From Norana najaformis (Eukaryota > Annelida > Clitellata > Crassiclitellata > Hormogastridae), in assembly GCA_964023275.1 (NCBI GenBank), contig OZ029913.1:43524757-43588756 (forward strand): a stretch of DNA of 64,000 bases, given 5' to 3'. Within the stretch, counting starts at the first letter, position 1. Each line of letters starts with the position of its first letter. Below, piece by piece: positions 43,965-56,845 of the stretch. A model generated the notes under the pieces. The model saw nothing but the letters and a program-made list of their open reading frames with translations. It made no database searches and was not told the DNA's origin. The position numbers and the translations under genes were made by a program.

Positions 43965-44520
43965 CGCAAACTCTTTACCATCCAATTACCCCGCTTATCT
44001 CATTCTTGCCCGTCCCGCTGTAACTACTCCATTGATGTTCTCTTACCGATCCATTTACCGCATTGCATCTCGACTCTGGGATGATCTCCCTCCTGAATTT
44101 CACAAATGCTCCATTCCTCTATCCCTTCTGTCGTTCACCTACCATCACTTGTCTCAAGCCCATCTATTTATTACTCCTCAAGCATTCCGTTCTCAGCTTT
44201 CCAAGAAAGGTATACTCTGATCCATCCAATCCACCGCCTTCCTATTTCCCTCAACCTAAACATAACCCACCGTAACAGCTCCTCTGACTCCTCTCTCGGA
44301 GCTTCTGGTAACCGGCCTTTGTTCCTTCCATGACATCTTTGGACAACCCCTCTGAATTGACGCAGCGCTCATAAATAAGCTGGTGGCCTGCATCAAGTTT
44401 TTACGTTATCGACTTCAGCGCTTACCCGGTGAAAGCCGGTAATGGACTTCAGAGGTTTAACGCTTTTAGTAGGGCTTTAGAAATTGTCGAGATTGCGATT
44501 ACGATAACCCTCGGGTTCCT
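43965..44520 (+). mobile_element. LINE family F, RT tail and full 3' UTR
   Basis: The frame reads LARPAVTTPLMFSYRSIYRI then ASRLWDDLPPEFHKC, the RT C-terminal pattern. A 3' UTR follows with CTCAACCTAAACATAACCCA, GGACAACCCCTCTGAATTGA and CTCATAAATAAGCTGG, ending in AGAAATTGTCGAGATTGCGA and TTACGATAA. This links the RT tail with the 3' UTR fragments elsewhere in the window and so defines family F. Confidence 0.8.
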
Positions 44521-44547
44521 TGCTATCGTTCTTCTGGAGTGTATTAC

Positions 44548-44766
<219 letters not shown>

Positions 44767-44819
44767 ATCATTATCATCATCAACATTCATGATTGTATAC
44801 CTACCTATAGGTTACTAAG

Positions 44820-45544
44820 ACTTAGAATCTAATACGAATAGGTCTACCTGTTATAAGCCTACAGAGGGCACTTGCTCATAAGCCTAAAGAGATATTTGCC
44901 GTTCAAAGTGCACGTGAGAAAGTCGGCTTATTGAAAATTTAGGCCAGATATTAGATTGGCCTAAGCCTATTGACCTTCCTAGGCTAAACATTTTTCACCT
45001 ACGGCCTAACTGCGATATGCTAGCTGCTTGAATACTGGGTCTCTGACATGCCGCCGTTATTAAACATTATTTGTATACAGAGTGCGAGACGCTTTCCTGC
45101 GTTCATGGAGTTTAACCCAGATCTTCGTAGAATGTAGCAAATACATGCTAATTATGCACATCATGCGAGTCCAGGTAAGATCCAAGACTTTATATTGTAT
45201 CGAGAAATACAACGGATTTATGCTTAAGATCCGAAATCAGATAGACCTACGGATCTATAGGCCTAATATACTGCATATAGCACGTATGCAGGCGTAACTA
45301 GCGATTTATGCAGCAGATAATTACACAGATCGTCATAGTAGGCCTACAGGAAGATAGGACTATGTACCTGATTTCTGCACAATACTGCAAGCAAGCTATA
45401 ATAATATTTATTCCTGTCGAGATGAGATTCTTAGTGGTTGTGAACACAATGTTTCTGCTGTTGAGTCAGCAAGTTTTAAGCACGTATTTTTATTGGAATT
45501 TTTCACGACGCCATATCGACGAGTCATTGGGTCGTAGACTTGTT
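44820..45544. other. Intergenic, possible 5' exon of the Ig gene
   Basis: A donor-like GAGTCCAG|GTAAGATCC at 45174/45175 follows an in-phase ATGCTAATTATGCAC frame that could join phase 0 to the Ig exon. There is no further support. TAGGCCTA at 45258 and 45339. Confidence 0.25.
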
Positions 45545-45965
45545 TGTACATACGATGATCACGTGCTGGGGTGGTGTGACGTCGGCTGGCGCACGATGTA
45601 TCACGTGGGCGCTCGCGCGAGAAACATCTTGCTTGCTTTGAGCTGAATCGTGGACCGGTTAAGACCTGTATGAATTGGTTTTCTGTCGTGGCGGGAAATG
45701 TCACAAATGCGCCGGAAAGATTTTGTAGTGGTAATCTGCCGTGTATTTTTCTGAGTCTGAGTTACAAGTGTCTTTGATAGCTTCGTGGGTTTAGAAAATG
45801 TAAATCGACGATTGATGTACTGTACTCATTTAGCAGTTCATTTCATTAAGTATACACACGAAATCAGACTGCTTGTCATTTCTCAACTTAATGCTACGTT
45901 TAAAATCGGGCCAGTCAGTGGTTCGAATCTCGATCGATTAACAACTTCGGTAGATGGTCGAAAAT
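45545..45965 (+). mobile_element. Repeat family C, copy 1
   Basis: Shares TCACGTGGGCGCTCGCGC (45601-45618), GAGTTACAAGTGTCTTTGAT and CAGTGGTTCGAATCTCGATC with 59450-60040 in the same order. The last block resembles a pol III B box. Between them the copies differ in length. Confidence 0.65.
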
Positions 45966-45987
45966 GGTACAGCAATTCCTTTTGTAC

Positions 45988-46102
45988 TGGAGCAGGTTTC
46001 ATGCAACAGTTTCTGTCGTTTTGGAGAAGATTTTATGCACCATAATCTGCGTTGTTTTGGAGCAGGTTTGGTGCAACAAAATTCGTTGTTTGGAGCAGGC
46101 TG
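45988..46102. repeat. 33-36-bp tandem repeat, 3.5 copies
   Basis: TGGAGCAGGTTTCATGCAAC-type units start at 45988, 46022, 46058 and 46091, ending 12 bp before the acceptor of the Ig exon. Confidence 0.85.
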
Positions 46103-46114
46103 AGAGCGATACAG

Positions 46115-49100
46115 TTGTTCCCAAACGAAGAACGAACTGAAGACCAACAAGCGCCATACATGATGTCATCGTACGGAATCTTTCCAACTACCAACCAGAT
46201 GGCTCCACTGATAGACGACAGCGCCCTTGCTAAGCCGCTGACGTTGAAAATAGACGAGCCTGCCTCGATTTCCGTTCGCGTCTCTGGGTTTCCAAGGCCA
46301 ACCATAAAATGGCAGGTCGGTCGCAAGCGGGTCAAAGAGTCCCCCAAGTTCCACATGGTGACGGACGGGGATCGAACCCACACTCTCGATATCTCCAGAG
46401 TGACCAGGGACCTCGAGCAGGGAATATGGGTCGTGGCAACAAACGCCTACGGCGAAGATTGCTGTCTCCTCGAAATCCGAACTTATGAAAGTAAGCCAGC
46501 ACTTAGCCAGTAAACTGCAAAATTATAATCCAAATCGTAAATTTAAGATAATCGTAAGGTCACGGAGATGCGCAGTTGTTGGACCATCTGTCTGGAATAG
46601 CCTAAGACCTGGCATCCGTCACCTTCAGAGTCAAATGATCGATTTTAGTAATGACTTAAAACTGCAATGATCCTGCAAACGTATCTACTCGAATGAGTGA
46701 GTCCATGACAGCCCAGTAATAGCAGTAGTAGTAGTAGTAGTAGTAGCTGAAGTGGTGGTAGTGGTGGTAGTAGTAGTGGTAGTGGGAGTAGTGGTAGTGG
46801 TAGTGGTGGTAGTAGTAGTGGTGGTAGTAATAGTAGTGGTGTTAGTAATAGTAGTGGTGGTAGTAATAGTAGTAGTAGTTTCAGACTCATATTTTCTTCG
46901 CCTAATAAAAGTTCACTCCTTGAAAACATCCCAAAATCCTTTTCTGAAAGAATGCTTTTATGTCATGGGTCCAAGCTGCCATTACATAAATTATTATCAA
47001 TTTCTCCTTTCTCGATGAATCCTTCCCATCTGCTTTTGCATAAGCCATAGTTCATATTATGCTAAAGAAACCTTCTCTCGCCCCGGGTGACCTGTCTAAT
47101 TACGGACCCATCTCAGCTTTGAATATTTTGCAAAACAAATACATGAATAGGAAGTCATGAATCGTATTTAAAATCATCTAACTTCCAACTCATTAATCTC
47201 TCCATTTCAATCCGCTTACCGCAAGTTTCATTCAACAGAATCCGCACTTCTTGCTGTTTATGATGATTTCTTGTACTCAATTGATAAGGGTAAAGTGACA
47301 GCACTTGTTCTTCTTGATTTGTCTGCTGCCTTTGATACTTTGGACCATTCTCTCCTTTTGCTTCGTCTCAGCACTGATGTGCGGTTATCAGGTCCGGCCC
47401 TCCAATGGTTTGCTACTTATCTCAGCCCATGCACTCAATCTGTATATTTAAATGGACATCATTCGTCTAGTGCTTAGTTGACATATGGTGTTCCGTAGGG
47501 TTCTGAGCCTGGTTCTCTTTTGTTTACATTATATACCACTCAAGTGGGTGTACTACTGAACAGTTATTCACTAGGATATCAATTCTTTGCGGATGATACA
47601 CAAATCTGCATTTCATTTGAAAATTTGTCTTGTCACTCACCTGCGCGGCTGTTGTCCATTTTCTTTGAGAAGCTGCAGTCTTTGATGGCGGCTAATAAAC
47701 TCCTCCTTAGCCCATCGAAGACTGAATTTCTACTACTGGGCACTTAACAGCAACTTAAGAAGTTTGGATGGCTTATATCCTTAAAGCTGGGTGACTCATT
47801 TGTTGAGTTGACTGATGCTGTTTGAGACTTGGGCATTGATTCTACTATGTCTCTCACATATTATGTAGGCATAAATGGTATTTGTAAGCCATCATACATG
47901 CATATTCGTGACATACGCACAATTAGGCGTTATGTCCTTGTGTCTTCTAGAATATCCTTGACAAACGCATTGGTCTGCTGCAACTGGTTTCTTGTTAGTA
48001 TCACAAAATCAAACATGCAGAAACGCCACGGACTTCAGAGCTCCTTGGCAAGAGCCAAAACAAATACGACAAAAATTTGAGCATATAACCTCTGTTATTA
48101 AGTCTTTGCATTGGCTTCCTGTTCAGCTAGGGATATGTTTCAAATTCAGATTTACAGTTTATAAAACAAAGAACTCCGGCCGCCCACAATACTTATTCCC
48201 CAGGGTTACCATTATTCATCTGAATGATTTCTCTGGTCGTACCTAGGACTAGAACTGTTTTGGGTGAACGGGCTTTTTGGTTGCTGGTCCTAAATGGAAC
48301 TTCCACCCTGTGTCTGTTCGTTCTGTTCAGTCGCTTTTGTCTTTTCGTTGTCATCTTAAAACTTGCCTTTTTCAAATGGCTTACCCACCGTAGGCTGCCG
48401 CTCTGTCTTGTGGACTGACCTTCTGGATATTGACCTGATTGTGGCTTGGCTTTGGCGCGCCATCGGTTGATGCATTGTGCATTAGACACCAGCACATTAA
48501 AAGTTACTAATTAATAATAATAATAATAAATTAATAAATAAATAAAGGTGCTCAGATATATACAAATGTCGCGATTTATTTTGTTTGTACTTTTGATGCG
48601 AAATAATTAACGAATAAGTTTTAAACTGTTGGTGAACTTCTAAGTTCAAATAAAATGTGCTAAATTGCTAAAATTGTCAACGATAGAAAACGTCGATATA
48701 GATGATTATTATATACGGAACACTATTTCACAGTTTAATACGACTTAATGAATAGCGTTGAATGTGTTTTTCAGTTGTGTTAAGACCACGTCAGTCCGCA
48801 AGGGAACAACAGTCAGTGCAAAGGTCAAGCAGTTTCAACAGAGGAGGTGACTACTCGATAGAGCTTCATTCGATCGTTCGTATGTTAATTTGCTGACTGA
48901 CTAACACATAGACAGACAGACGAACAGTCAGACAGACAGGCAAAAAGATAAGCAAACAGACAGAGACAGGCAGACTTGCAAATAGGCAGGAATGCTGGCA
49001 GGCTGACTGACCGGTTAATTTACCATTAATTAATTAAATAATTAATGGTCAGTTCATTTGTTCATCATAAGATAGACAGACAGACAGACAGACAGAAAAT

Positions 49101-52100
49101 GAGACAAACTGGCAGGCAGGCAGGCAGGCTTAATGTAGCTCCCATTTTTGATTAAAAAATTATATAGAATGCGTCACAAAATAATTGTACCTGAACTACT
49201 GTACTGTATGAATTATTTATATTCAGCATAAATATTGAAATATTGATGCATTCGGCATATTATGTTATCCATAATGCAAATGTAAATGTACACGTTTTTC
49301 TATAGCGACCGTATGGCCTCGACCTGCTCGTTTTTCAATTAAATTATCGGGTGAGATCCTTCACCACCACTGACCGTTTGAATGGGAGCCACACCACTTA
49401 GGTTCCTCGTGCACGGACCGTGCTAGCCCGAGATTCATTTCTCTGAAATAATCGTTATAGTAACTTGAAGCTTTTGAAGTGCTGTTTGAAAGCTAAGCAC
49501 GCGGCAACAGTTGATTCACAAGCACTGTGTCAAGTCAGAGGTATTGTAGAGAGCTAACCTATGGAGACAAGATCCATGGTCTGGTGACTAGAGAAGCAAG
49601 GAGACAGAGTAGCTGTAATATTGGGTTGTGTTTAAGTTGAGAGAAATGAGAAGATGGCGGACTGGATGAATCAGAGTAAGATTTATAATTGCTGGCTGTT
49701 GAAAACTAGTTGTGTATCAAAATCTATTGCAGGAAGTCTGCAGAGAGTCGGTTCGTTTTCGAATTGGTCAGTTCCTATGAAAAGAGGCGCATCGATTCTA
49801 TCGCTAAAAGAATGGAAAGAAGAAAGTTGGGCGCTTTTTGTTCTATTATTGCCGTTAGACTTTTGAAGTTCATTAGAGAGACCACGCAGTCTCCCAGTCA
49901 CTGATCTTATGTTCTCTAACCAATCCATATCCCACAAAACCTACCCTATCATACAGTACCATACCATTACCTACAGTACACTTCTAGACACTACCCTAAC
50001 AGACCATCTCCTTTCCTTCCCTACCTTACTCTTGAGATTCTTGCTGTGCCCTCATCACTTCTACTCTACTCTATTCACCTCTACTTTGTTTTTCTTCACT
50101 TTACCTTTTCTTCAGTTTACCTTTTCTTCACTTTACCTTATCCTACCCTGCTATACCATACCTACCATGTCCGAACCTGCTTTAACTTATCTTAGTTCAT
50201 CCCACCCTGTCTTACATTACCCCACCATTTTATTTTAGTGGCGATTCGTAACAAGATGCGTTCCGTTGATGATTTGGCGTTTACATCGGACAAAGCGTCT
50301 CTGATGAGCGGCCTCGGCTACTCCCTTTCCGTCGACCTCGGAGACAGCGACGATCCAGATTTGGACGAACAGTTCCACTCATTGTCTCGCCACCGCCGAA
50401 GACGTCCAATGCCAGTAACAAGCACGACTCTGGTCTTTCCCGAGGTGGAACCAGATCGTCTGGTTCCCTGTCCGAACAGTTCCAAAAAGAATGCTTCAAG
50501 GTCCGAGCTGCAGTCGTTCGAGGACAAAAATTCCACTCATCGGGAACAGATTGGGAATGACGGCGCCAGACAAATCTTGAAACAAAACCAGAAAAAACGA
50601 AAGAAACAGTCGAAAACATCGACGTCAGTGCCTGATTCGTCTACTGTTGAAACAACTCAAGATGAAGCTGAATTGATGGCACCTGATGCTCAAAATTTCT
50701 CGGATATGCCAGAATCTCGCTGGACCAACGATGAAGATGTTTGGAGGCTGTGCGGGAACAAATTGGCCGAGATGTGTCGGAAAATGCTGGAGAAGGTCCC
50801 GCAAAGCAAGACGGAAACTTTGGATCTCAAGAAAATTCCGATTCTGGAGACATTTGAAGAGAGGAAAATCGTTGATAAGAATGCAAAGGATTTGAACGGC
50901 AGCATTCGACCGATACAGAGTAGTGCAAATGATAAAGGACTTGGTATGCAGCGGGCAGCAAAACACGAAGGTAACGAAGACAACGACGAGATGGTAAAAG
51001 CAAATTATAAAGTCAAAAGCTCACAAATGCTGATCAATGAAGCTAACATTGAAATGACTGCAGTAAGTGCAGGTAACTTCCTAAAAGAGCTGTCAAACTC
51101 AGGTGACGTCCTTAGAAAAAGTCATTATTTAAGTCTTCCACTAAACCATAAAACAGAGCAACAAGAACCTGTTTCAGATTCCGACGTCGCCTTGCTAAAA
51201 ACGGTCCGCAAAAGTTCCTCTAAAAAACGAAATAAACGAAAAAGCAACTCAGAATTTAAGCGCGAAGTCAGGCAAGAGAGCACCGTTCATGTGACGCAAG
51301 ATAACTCCACAGAAGCAACGAACAACGGCCGAATAGAGGGACAACTTGACGAGAATTATAACAAAGTCAGTGTTTGTAAAGTGTCCGTGGGAGGCACAAC
51401 CAAAAAGCGGTCGAAGAAAAAGAAGAGAGGGAAACAGCGATCATTTGAAATCGCAGCAAACGGCACGCAAATACAAACAAAGATGAAAACGTCAAAGATA
51501 GCACAAAGCAAAGCAAGAACGTCTGGGCGAGTAGAACACAAAGCAAGCACACCCGAAGAAAACGAGGCAGTTAGAACTTTCGTAGAAAAAGAGGCAATTT
51601 TCGCAGTTAGAACCTTCGCCGAAATTGAGGCAAGAACGTCGGAGAAAGTCAAAGGTAAGGCAAGAACGTCGAGAAAAGTAACTGAGGCAAGTACGCCGAT
51701 GCAAGCAGAACGCGAAGTAGGATCATCCATAGAAAACGAGGTGAGACTGGCAAGTCAAACAGAAAACCAGAATGGAAAAAACGATATCAGAACTCATGGC
51801 AAAGTCCGGAAAACATCGGAAAAAGTAAAATGCCTCGGAAAACCAGAACAGAACAAAACATTTATCGGCAACGAGTTTTCAGCCCTCCCTGCAAATGCAT
51901 TGCTTGGCAGTTGTAACCGAAAGAAATCATTTTCATCAGAGCTCATAGCGAACGCCAACGATTCCGTAGACACTGGTATTTTGGCAGTGCAAGAAAATAA
52001 CGAGAATTGTCGAGATAGTTTTGCGTCTGCGGACATTGAAAATGCGTGCAGAGACAATATGAAGCCTGTAGCTATAAAGAAAATAAAGAAACAGAAGACT

Positions 52101-55100
52101 CGCTCCAAAGTAAAAGTTGTTCTCAAATCGGATGCAAATGGCAATAAAAAATGCAAAAAATTAACAGTCCGAGAAGATTTGAGAAACCGTGCAGATTTGG
52201 AAGACTCAGAAGTTCTTTCGGAAGAGGAGACCATCATTCTGATGGACCGTGAACCTAGAAGTGGAACTCGGCGATCAGGCGATACCAAAGAAGCTGTCGA
52301 TGCAGATCGTGAAATTGATTGGGCAAAGAGCGAAGAAAGCTTGGAAAGAACTTCGAGTATATTAAACGAGGCAAATACGTCGGGGCAAATAGAAAACAAG
52401 ACAAAAATATCGGTCGAGAAAGAAGCAAGGGAGGAGGAGGAGGAGGAATCTGAGGAGCAGATCATCCTAATGGACCGTGAGCCAAGAGGTGGGACTGTGC
52501 ACTCAAACGGAAACAAAGATCTTCTAAGTAGGGTCCAGACAACAGAAGAAAAACGTTCAACCGGACTCGTTAGCGCACAAAACCTGATCAATTTTCAGTC
52601 GAGTCCGAGACAGAATAGCCAACCATCAGCAAATATTGATCAGAGTACAAATCAACAGATAACGAAAGGTAAGATGTGTGCGAATGAAGACTCGACTGAG
52701 ATTGTACCAAAAGATGTTCAAAGACAGGACAATATTAGCGAACTCTGCGCAGCCTGCAGTGTTCGAAAGTCTTTGTATAGAAACGATCTCAGTGCTTTGA
52801 AAGCAGAGGAGTTGGCCGAGCGTAGGACCTCAGATTTACCTACTGATAACAGCAACCTTGGAATCAATTTCAGTCAAGTCTCGAAGCCTGAATTAAAGTA
52901 TTTCCCTCCAAAGATGATAAACATGGAAAAGACATTCATGAAGGAGACATGTCACGAAACAGATGCTTCTGCGAAACCTGCAGGGCAATTAGTCAACATG
53001 GAAAGCCAAATCGAAAACCCAAAGTATATGGAAAAGTCTGGTAAGAAGAAATCTGACACAGCTGTAGAATCCACCAGGTTTGCAGAATGCAACAGGGAAT
53101 TCTCCCAATCACCAAACTCTTTTGGTCGTTTATCCTATGTGCGAAACCATCGGGAGATCTTAGCTCCAAATTCGGAGCATGAGATGAAAGCATCAAGTAG
53201 GCCGAGTTTTAACTCTTCAGCGCAACTGAAAACTGGACCAAAAAACCTAAAACCCAGAGACCCAGATTCAGAAAGGGAGACTAAAACACCGAGTCTTTTA
53301 AAGTCTTGGGCAGATCAGAGCACTTTTGAGAAAACCCCGGAGATCAGAGCCCAAAATTTCGAGAACAACGTTCAAGCATCAAATAACTCAACAATCGACG
53401 TCGCACGATATCGTCTTCCGCAACCAGCATCCTCCGTAGAACGAAATAATGCTGAAGACCAAGAAAAGACCGAAAGCACTATGACTAGCGAGGATGCATT
53501 GATTTTGAAGGCCTTGGCTGAGCGGATCAGGTCTGGTCAAGTAGAAATCATCATAGTCAACAAAAACGTAATCGAAGAAGACAAGAAATGTCTTGCATCT
53601 GGTAATCTGGCCAGTATTTTGAACGCATCCAACGCCAGAGAGAAAGTCAACGCAGCGGAAACGCCATTTCTTATAAAAACTGAGAAAACGTCGAAGTCTG
53701 CAAAATCTGACGCAATAAGATTCATCGATTCTGACGATTCCGCTGAAATTCTTGAAACGAGTGAACGAACATCTAAACTTACAGAAAATTTGAGAACTGT
53801 CAGCAACGAAAAACATATCGTCTCATCTGGTACTAAATTGAACTTGCCTGCAGCTACTGCACAACTGCCTGGGACTAAAGTGGACTCACCTGGAACTTGG
53901 GTAGATATACCTGGAACTAAAGTGGACTTACCTGGAAGTAAGGTGGATGTACCAGATACTAAGTTAGACTTATCTGAAACTAATATAAACGTAAATACCA
54001 ATCGACTAGAGTCCAAGATGAAAGAAAGCCAGAATTCTGCAACTTTGGACGGCATAAAGACTGTTTTAGAGGACATTGTATTGCCACGTAGTCCATATAT
54101 CCGCCGGGACATAGCTTCGAACAGGATATCGGAAAGAAACAGCGCTTTAGCAACCATGCTGGATGTGAATAAAACGCGGGAAAGCAACACGAAGACAAAT
54201 ATTTTAGTTTCAAGAACTCAACCAAGCGGAAAGCCGGAATTGGAGTATAATCAAAGCGAAACAGTCACTGAAGCTTTGCTGCAGAGCATGTCGGATCCAG
54301 CAGAAACCAGAAAGCCATATTCCGTTGAAGTCGAACTTGTGAAACTAAATCCACCGAAACCAAAACCTAGAGACACAATCAGTTACAGTAAAAGACAAAT
54401 AGTCCAGGAAGATTCAACCAAACAATCCATATCAGGTTCAACGATTCCTCCTCAGACCCAGCATAAAGTAGCAGACCTTGGGTTAAACGGAGGAGGCTTC
54501 GATGAAATAAACAGACAGCCATGGCATGTAAAACAACAACCGGGTCCCAAAACAATATTACCAACCCAGCACAAACCAGCAAATTTTGAGTTAAATGTTG
54601 CAAAAGACTTGAACGGAGTAAACAGACTTACACTGCAGATGCAACCACAGCCAGCGCCCAGAACAAAACTACCAACCAAAACAGACAAAGCGCCGGTTCA
54701 ACTTAAAAACCAGCTTGCGCCTGATTTGTCTGTTTTAGAGGCTTCATGTCATGACAAGAGTAGTCTTAATCAACAAGTATCATCAGAGAGTAGCGACTTA
54801 GATACGTATCCAACGATAGAGGCAACTGCGAAGAAAACCTCTACTGTTCGTGAAATTCTGATAAAATGGAATGAGACATCCACCAAAGCACGATCACTGA
54901 CTGAAAAAAATTCATCCTCAGCGACTCAAGTACCAACAGTTTATAGCAAGAATTCATCTACATCACCTTTAACAACAGTTCCGGTAGAAATGTCATCCAC
55001 AACGACTCGAATAGCAAGATTTCCAATAGGAAAGTCATACTCAGCGACTCAAGTATCAACAGTCCCGGTAGAAAAGCCGTCCACCGAGTCTCACATAACA

Positions 55101-56093
55101 ACAGTTTTGACAGAAAAATCATCAACAGTGTCCCAGTTAACGTCATTTCCAGTAGAAAAGTCATCCACGACGACTGAATTAACACCAGTTCCTGAAAAGA
55201 ATTCATCTATTTCCCATTTAACAGCAACAGTTCCAACCAGCAATATAGGCCTAGGCCAAAACACAACATCTGGAAACGCTCTTAAATGTCTGCCAACTAT
55301 GTCAGATCCCTTCGCGAAAACTATTTCGCCCGTCGTAACAACTGTCGATCGCACTACTTTTGCGCTCAATCACCACTACCCGCCGTTCAGACGGTACGTT
55401 TCCGCGCCTCAATACAGTTCCGAGAAAGTTTATCGAAGGAAATTTGGTCCAGACTACATGGGAGAGACTATTAATCTGCGTCATCAGACCCCTGCGCTTC
55501 AAAATGGTCGCAGAGAATCTTCCAATGCTGATCATGAATCATCGCAAATAAACACAACTGCACGAACTTGGGCTTGGAATAGAGGCCAATTGTGCGATTC
55601 AACGGTAAATACTCCAGTGGATTTATTTCATGGAAACCGAGATATTGTAAACGATCAAGAAAGTGTTCAACAAAACCGATGTTCAAAACAGCAAGAAATC
55701 TTAGAAGAATCGGAAAATGGACAGAATGTTGTCGACGACAATGAAGAAATTTCAACGCTACTGGCAACACAGTCTGAGCTACCTTCAAGAAGTAGTCACT
55801 TCTTCACAGATTCAAACAAGACAAGTGAACCAAATGCTGAAACAAACGATGCAGGACTCAGAAACGAGCAACCAGTTTCGTCCATCAGTTTCTGTGTTGT
55901 AAAGAATCGTGATTCCAGCAATTCCGCAAGAACTGAAGAAGCAGTGTTAGAAGGCAAGTTCGCAACCTGTAACAGCAACGAGAAAGGAACTGCGCATTAC
56001 CAGTGGAGTACGAAAACAAACAAAGGCGAGTACGTGAGTACGGTGGTAACGCACGAGTACGGGGAACTCATAACCTTATATCCAGCAACCTAA
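46115..56093 (+). CDS. I-set Ig-domain protein with giant disordered C-terminal exon
   Basis: Exons 46115-46490, 48775-48846 and 50239-56093 all splice in phase 1 (ATGAAA|GTAAGC, GAGGAG|GTGACT; TTTTTCAG and TTTTAG acceptors) and stay open for about 2,100 codons. Exon 1 codes one intracellular-type I-set Ig domain: KPLTLKIDEPASISVRVSG, PRPTIKWQVG, THTLDISRVTRDLEQG and WVVATNAYGED (the Trp and the YGED turn are typical; the second Cys position is altered). The last exon is Lys/Ser/Glu-rich and low complexity. It has a duplicated motif IILMDREPRSGT/IILMDREPRGGT (codons near 664 and 741), five 7-residue PGTKVDx repeats (near 1210-1250) and Ser/Thr repeats of the type TTVPVEKSST (near 1535-1665). 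Such Ig plus disordered designs occur in muscle and actin proteins (titin/obscurin/palladin type); no kinase or other domain is visible. First in-frame ATG at 46160; upstream exons are possible. Confidence 0.8.
46505..46675 (+). mobile_element. LINE RT C-terminal tail in Ig-gene intron 1
   Basis: The frame reads SRRCAVVGPSVWNSLRPGIR then SQMIDFSNDLKL, the RT C-terminal pattern (VxGPSxWNSLPxxIR...FxxDLK). It starts just 14 bp after the Ig exon donor and is followed by a TAG-rich array. Confidence 0.7.
46722..46880. repeat. TAG/TGG trinucleotide array
   Basis: Mixed AGTAGTGGTAGTGG repeats in Ig-gene intron 1, like 44548-44766. Both arrays directly follow an RT tail. Confidence 0.93.
47040..48545 (+). 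mobile_element. CR1/L2-like LINE (copy d), longest in window
   Basis: RT blocks in order across a few stops: KPSLAPGDLSNYGPISALNI, ISPFQSAYRKFHSTESALLA, LVLLDLSAAFDTLDHSLLLL, SVYLNGHHSSSA, YQFFADDTQICISF (catalytic FADD), LIAANKLLLSPSKTEF-like thumb, HITSVIKSLHWLPVQ and SLLSFRCHLKTCLF, then a 3' UTR ending in (TAA)n at 48510-48545. It is 5'-truncated and has several stops, so it is inactive. It lies sense in intron 1 of the Ig gene. Confidence 0.9.
48880..49135. repeat. CAGA/GGCA-rich microsatellite
   Basis: CAGACAGACGAACAGTCAGA, then a pure GACA run near 49075-49098 and CAGGCAGGCAGGC, in Ig-gene intron 2. Confidence 0.85.
49285..49450 (-). mobile_element. SINE family B copy
   Basis: The reverse complement reads CTCGGGCTAGCACGGTCCGT, AGTGGTGTGGCTCCCATTCA, CTCACCCGATAATTTAATTG and GCCATACGGTCGCTATAGAA before an ACATTTACATTT tail, matching 28405-28570 closely. 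Confidence 0.8.
49480..49690 (-). mobile_element. LINE family F 3' end
   Basis: The + text GTAATATTGGGTTGTGTTTA then AGTTGAGAGAAATGAG, with GGCGGACTGGATGAATCAGA, is the reverse of the family F 3' UTR (compare 8460-8625). Confidence 0.7.
49920..50235. repeat. Degenerate CTTAC/CTACC pyrimidine-rich tract
   Basis: TACCATACCATTACC, CTACTCTACTCTATTC, TTTACCTTTTCTTCAG and CTTACCTTATCC-type words run up to the acceptor of the giant exon. They probably serve as its extended polypyrimidine tract. Same word family as 11385-11870 and 12808-12985. Confidence 0.7.
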
Positions 56094-56759
56094 TTCCGAC
56101 GACTTTTGGACATTCGGAAGCAGTATAAAACGGGCGATTACCTTCGCTGATCGTAGACGAAAAAGGGTCATCAGAGTAGCTCATTTTACTCGTCCTTCTG
56201 CTTTTTCTCGTTCTTCATCTTCTCCTTCCACTTTACGACTGACCTCATTCGAATATGAATCTAGTGCCAAAATCAGTAAATATGGAACCGAACAAGGTTG
56301 ACGTATGAGGATTTTGCAACTTCTTTCTTGGAGATTTCACAGAAGGCGCTATACAAACAGCAAGCAATAGGCATAAATACACAGACGTCACTGGCAATGC
56401 ATTTGAACTGTAGGCGATTTCGGATATCTACACGTCTCACCCATTAGCCAACCGACTCTTACAGTGCCAATTAACAGGGCGCTATATAAACGCTATATAA
56501 ACGCTTTTTACATTACATTGTCTCAGTTTCATAATTAGTGCATTACGACGACGAAACTGTTAACTATTCCGATATTGAACTCTGCAACAAGAAGTCGTTT
56601 GGAAGTCAATATCAGCGTATGGAGAGTTTAGTGTTTTGTTATGGCTCTGAATAAACTGCAATTAAAACTATGTTATCTCTCTGAAAAAGCTGTAATTAAA
56701 ATCATGTTAACCAGCTGATATTTCATGATTTTTCCCTCGACTTTGCTGTCTATTGGCGA
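56094..56759. other. 3' flank of the Ig gene
   Basis: Contains GGCGCTATACAAAC (56347) and GGCGCTATATAAACGCTATA (56478), the LINE/SINE tail motif. No clear AATAAA is placed near the stop. Confidence 0.4.
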
Positions 56760-56845
56760 AGAAAGTGTCAAGTGCCTTCCAAAACCTTTCAACCTAAACA
56801 TAATCCACTGCAACAGCCTCTGTCTTCCCACTCTGCTATGTCGGG
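56760..56845 (+). mobile_element. LINE family F 3' fragment
   Basis: CCTTCCAAAACCTTTCAACC, continuing TAAACATAATCCACTGCAAC, matches the family F 3' UTR at 44240-44280. Confidence 0.6.

Noticed and set aside
46052-46114. N-terminal extension of the Ig exon through the tandem repeat
   Set aside because: The frame continues upstream, but only through the 33-36-bp repeat. A CAG acceptor at 46112-46114 explains the exon start better.
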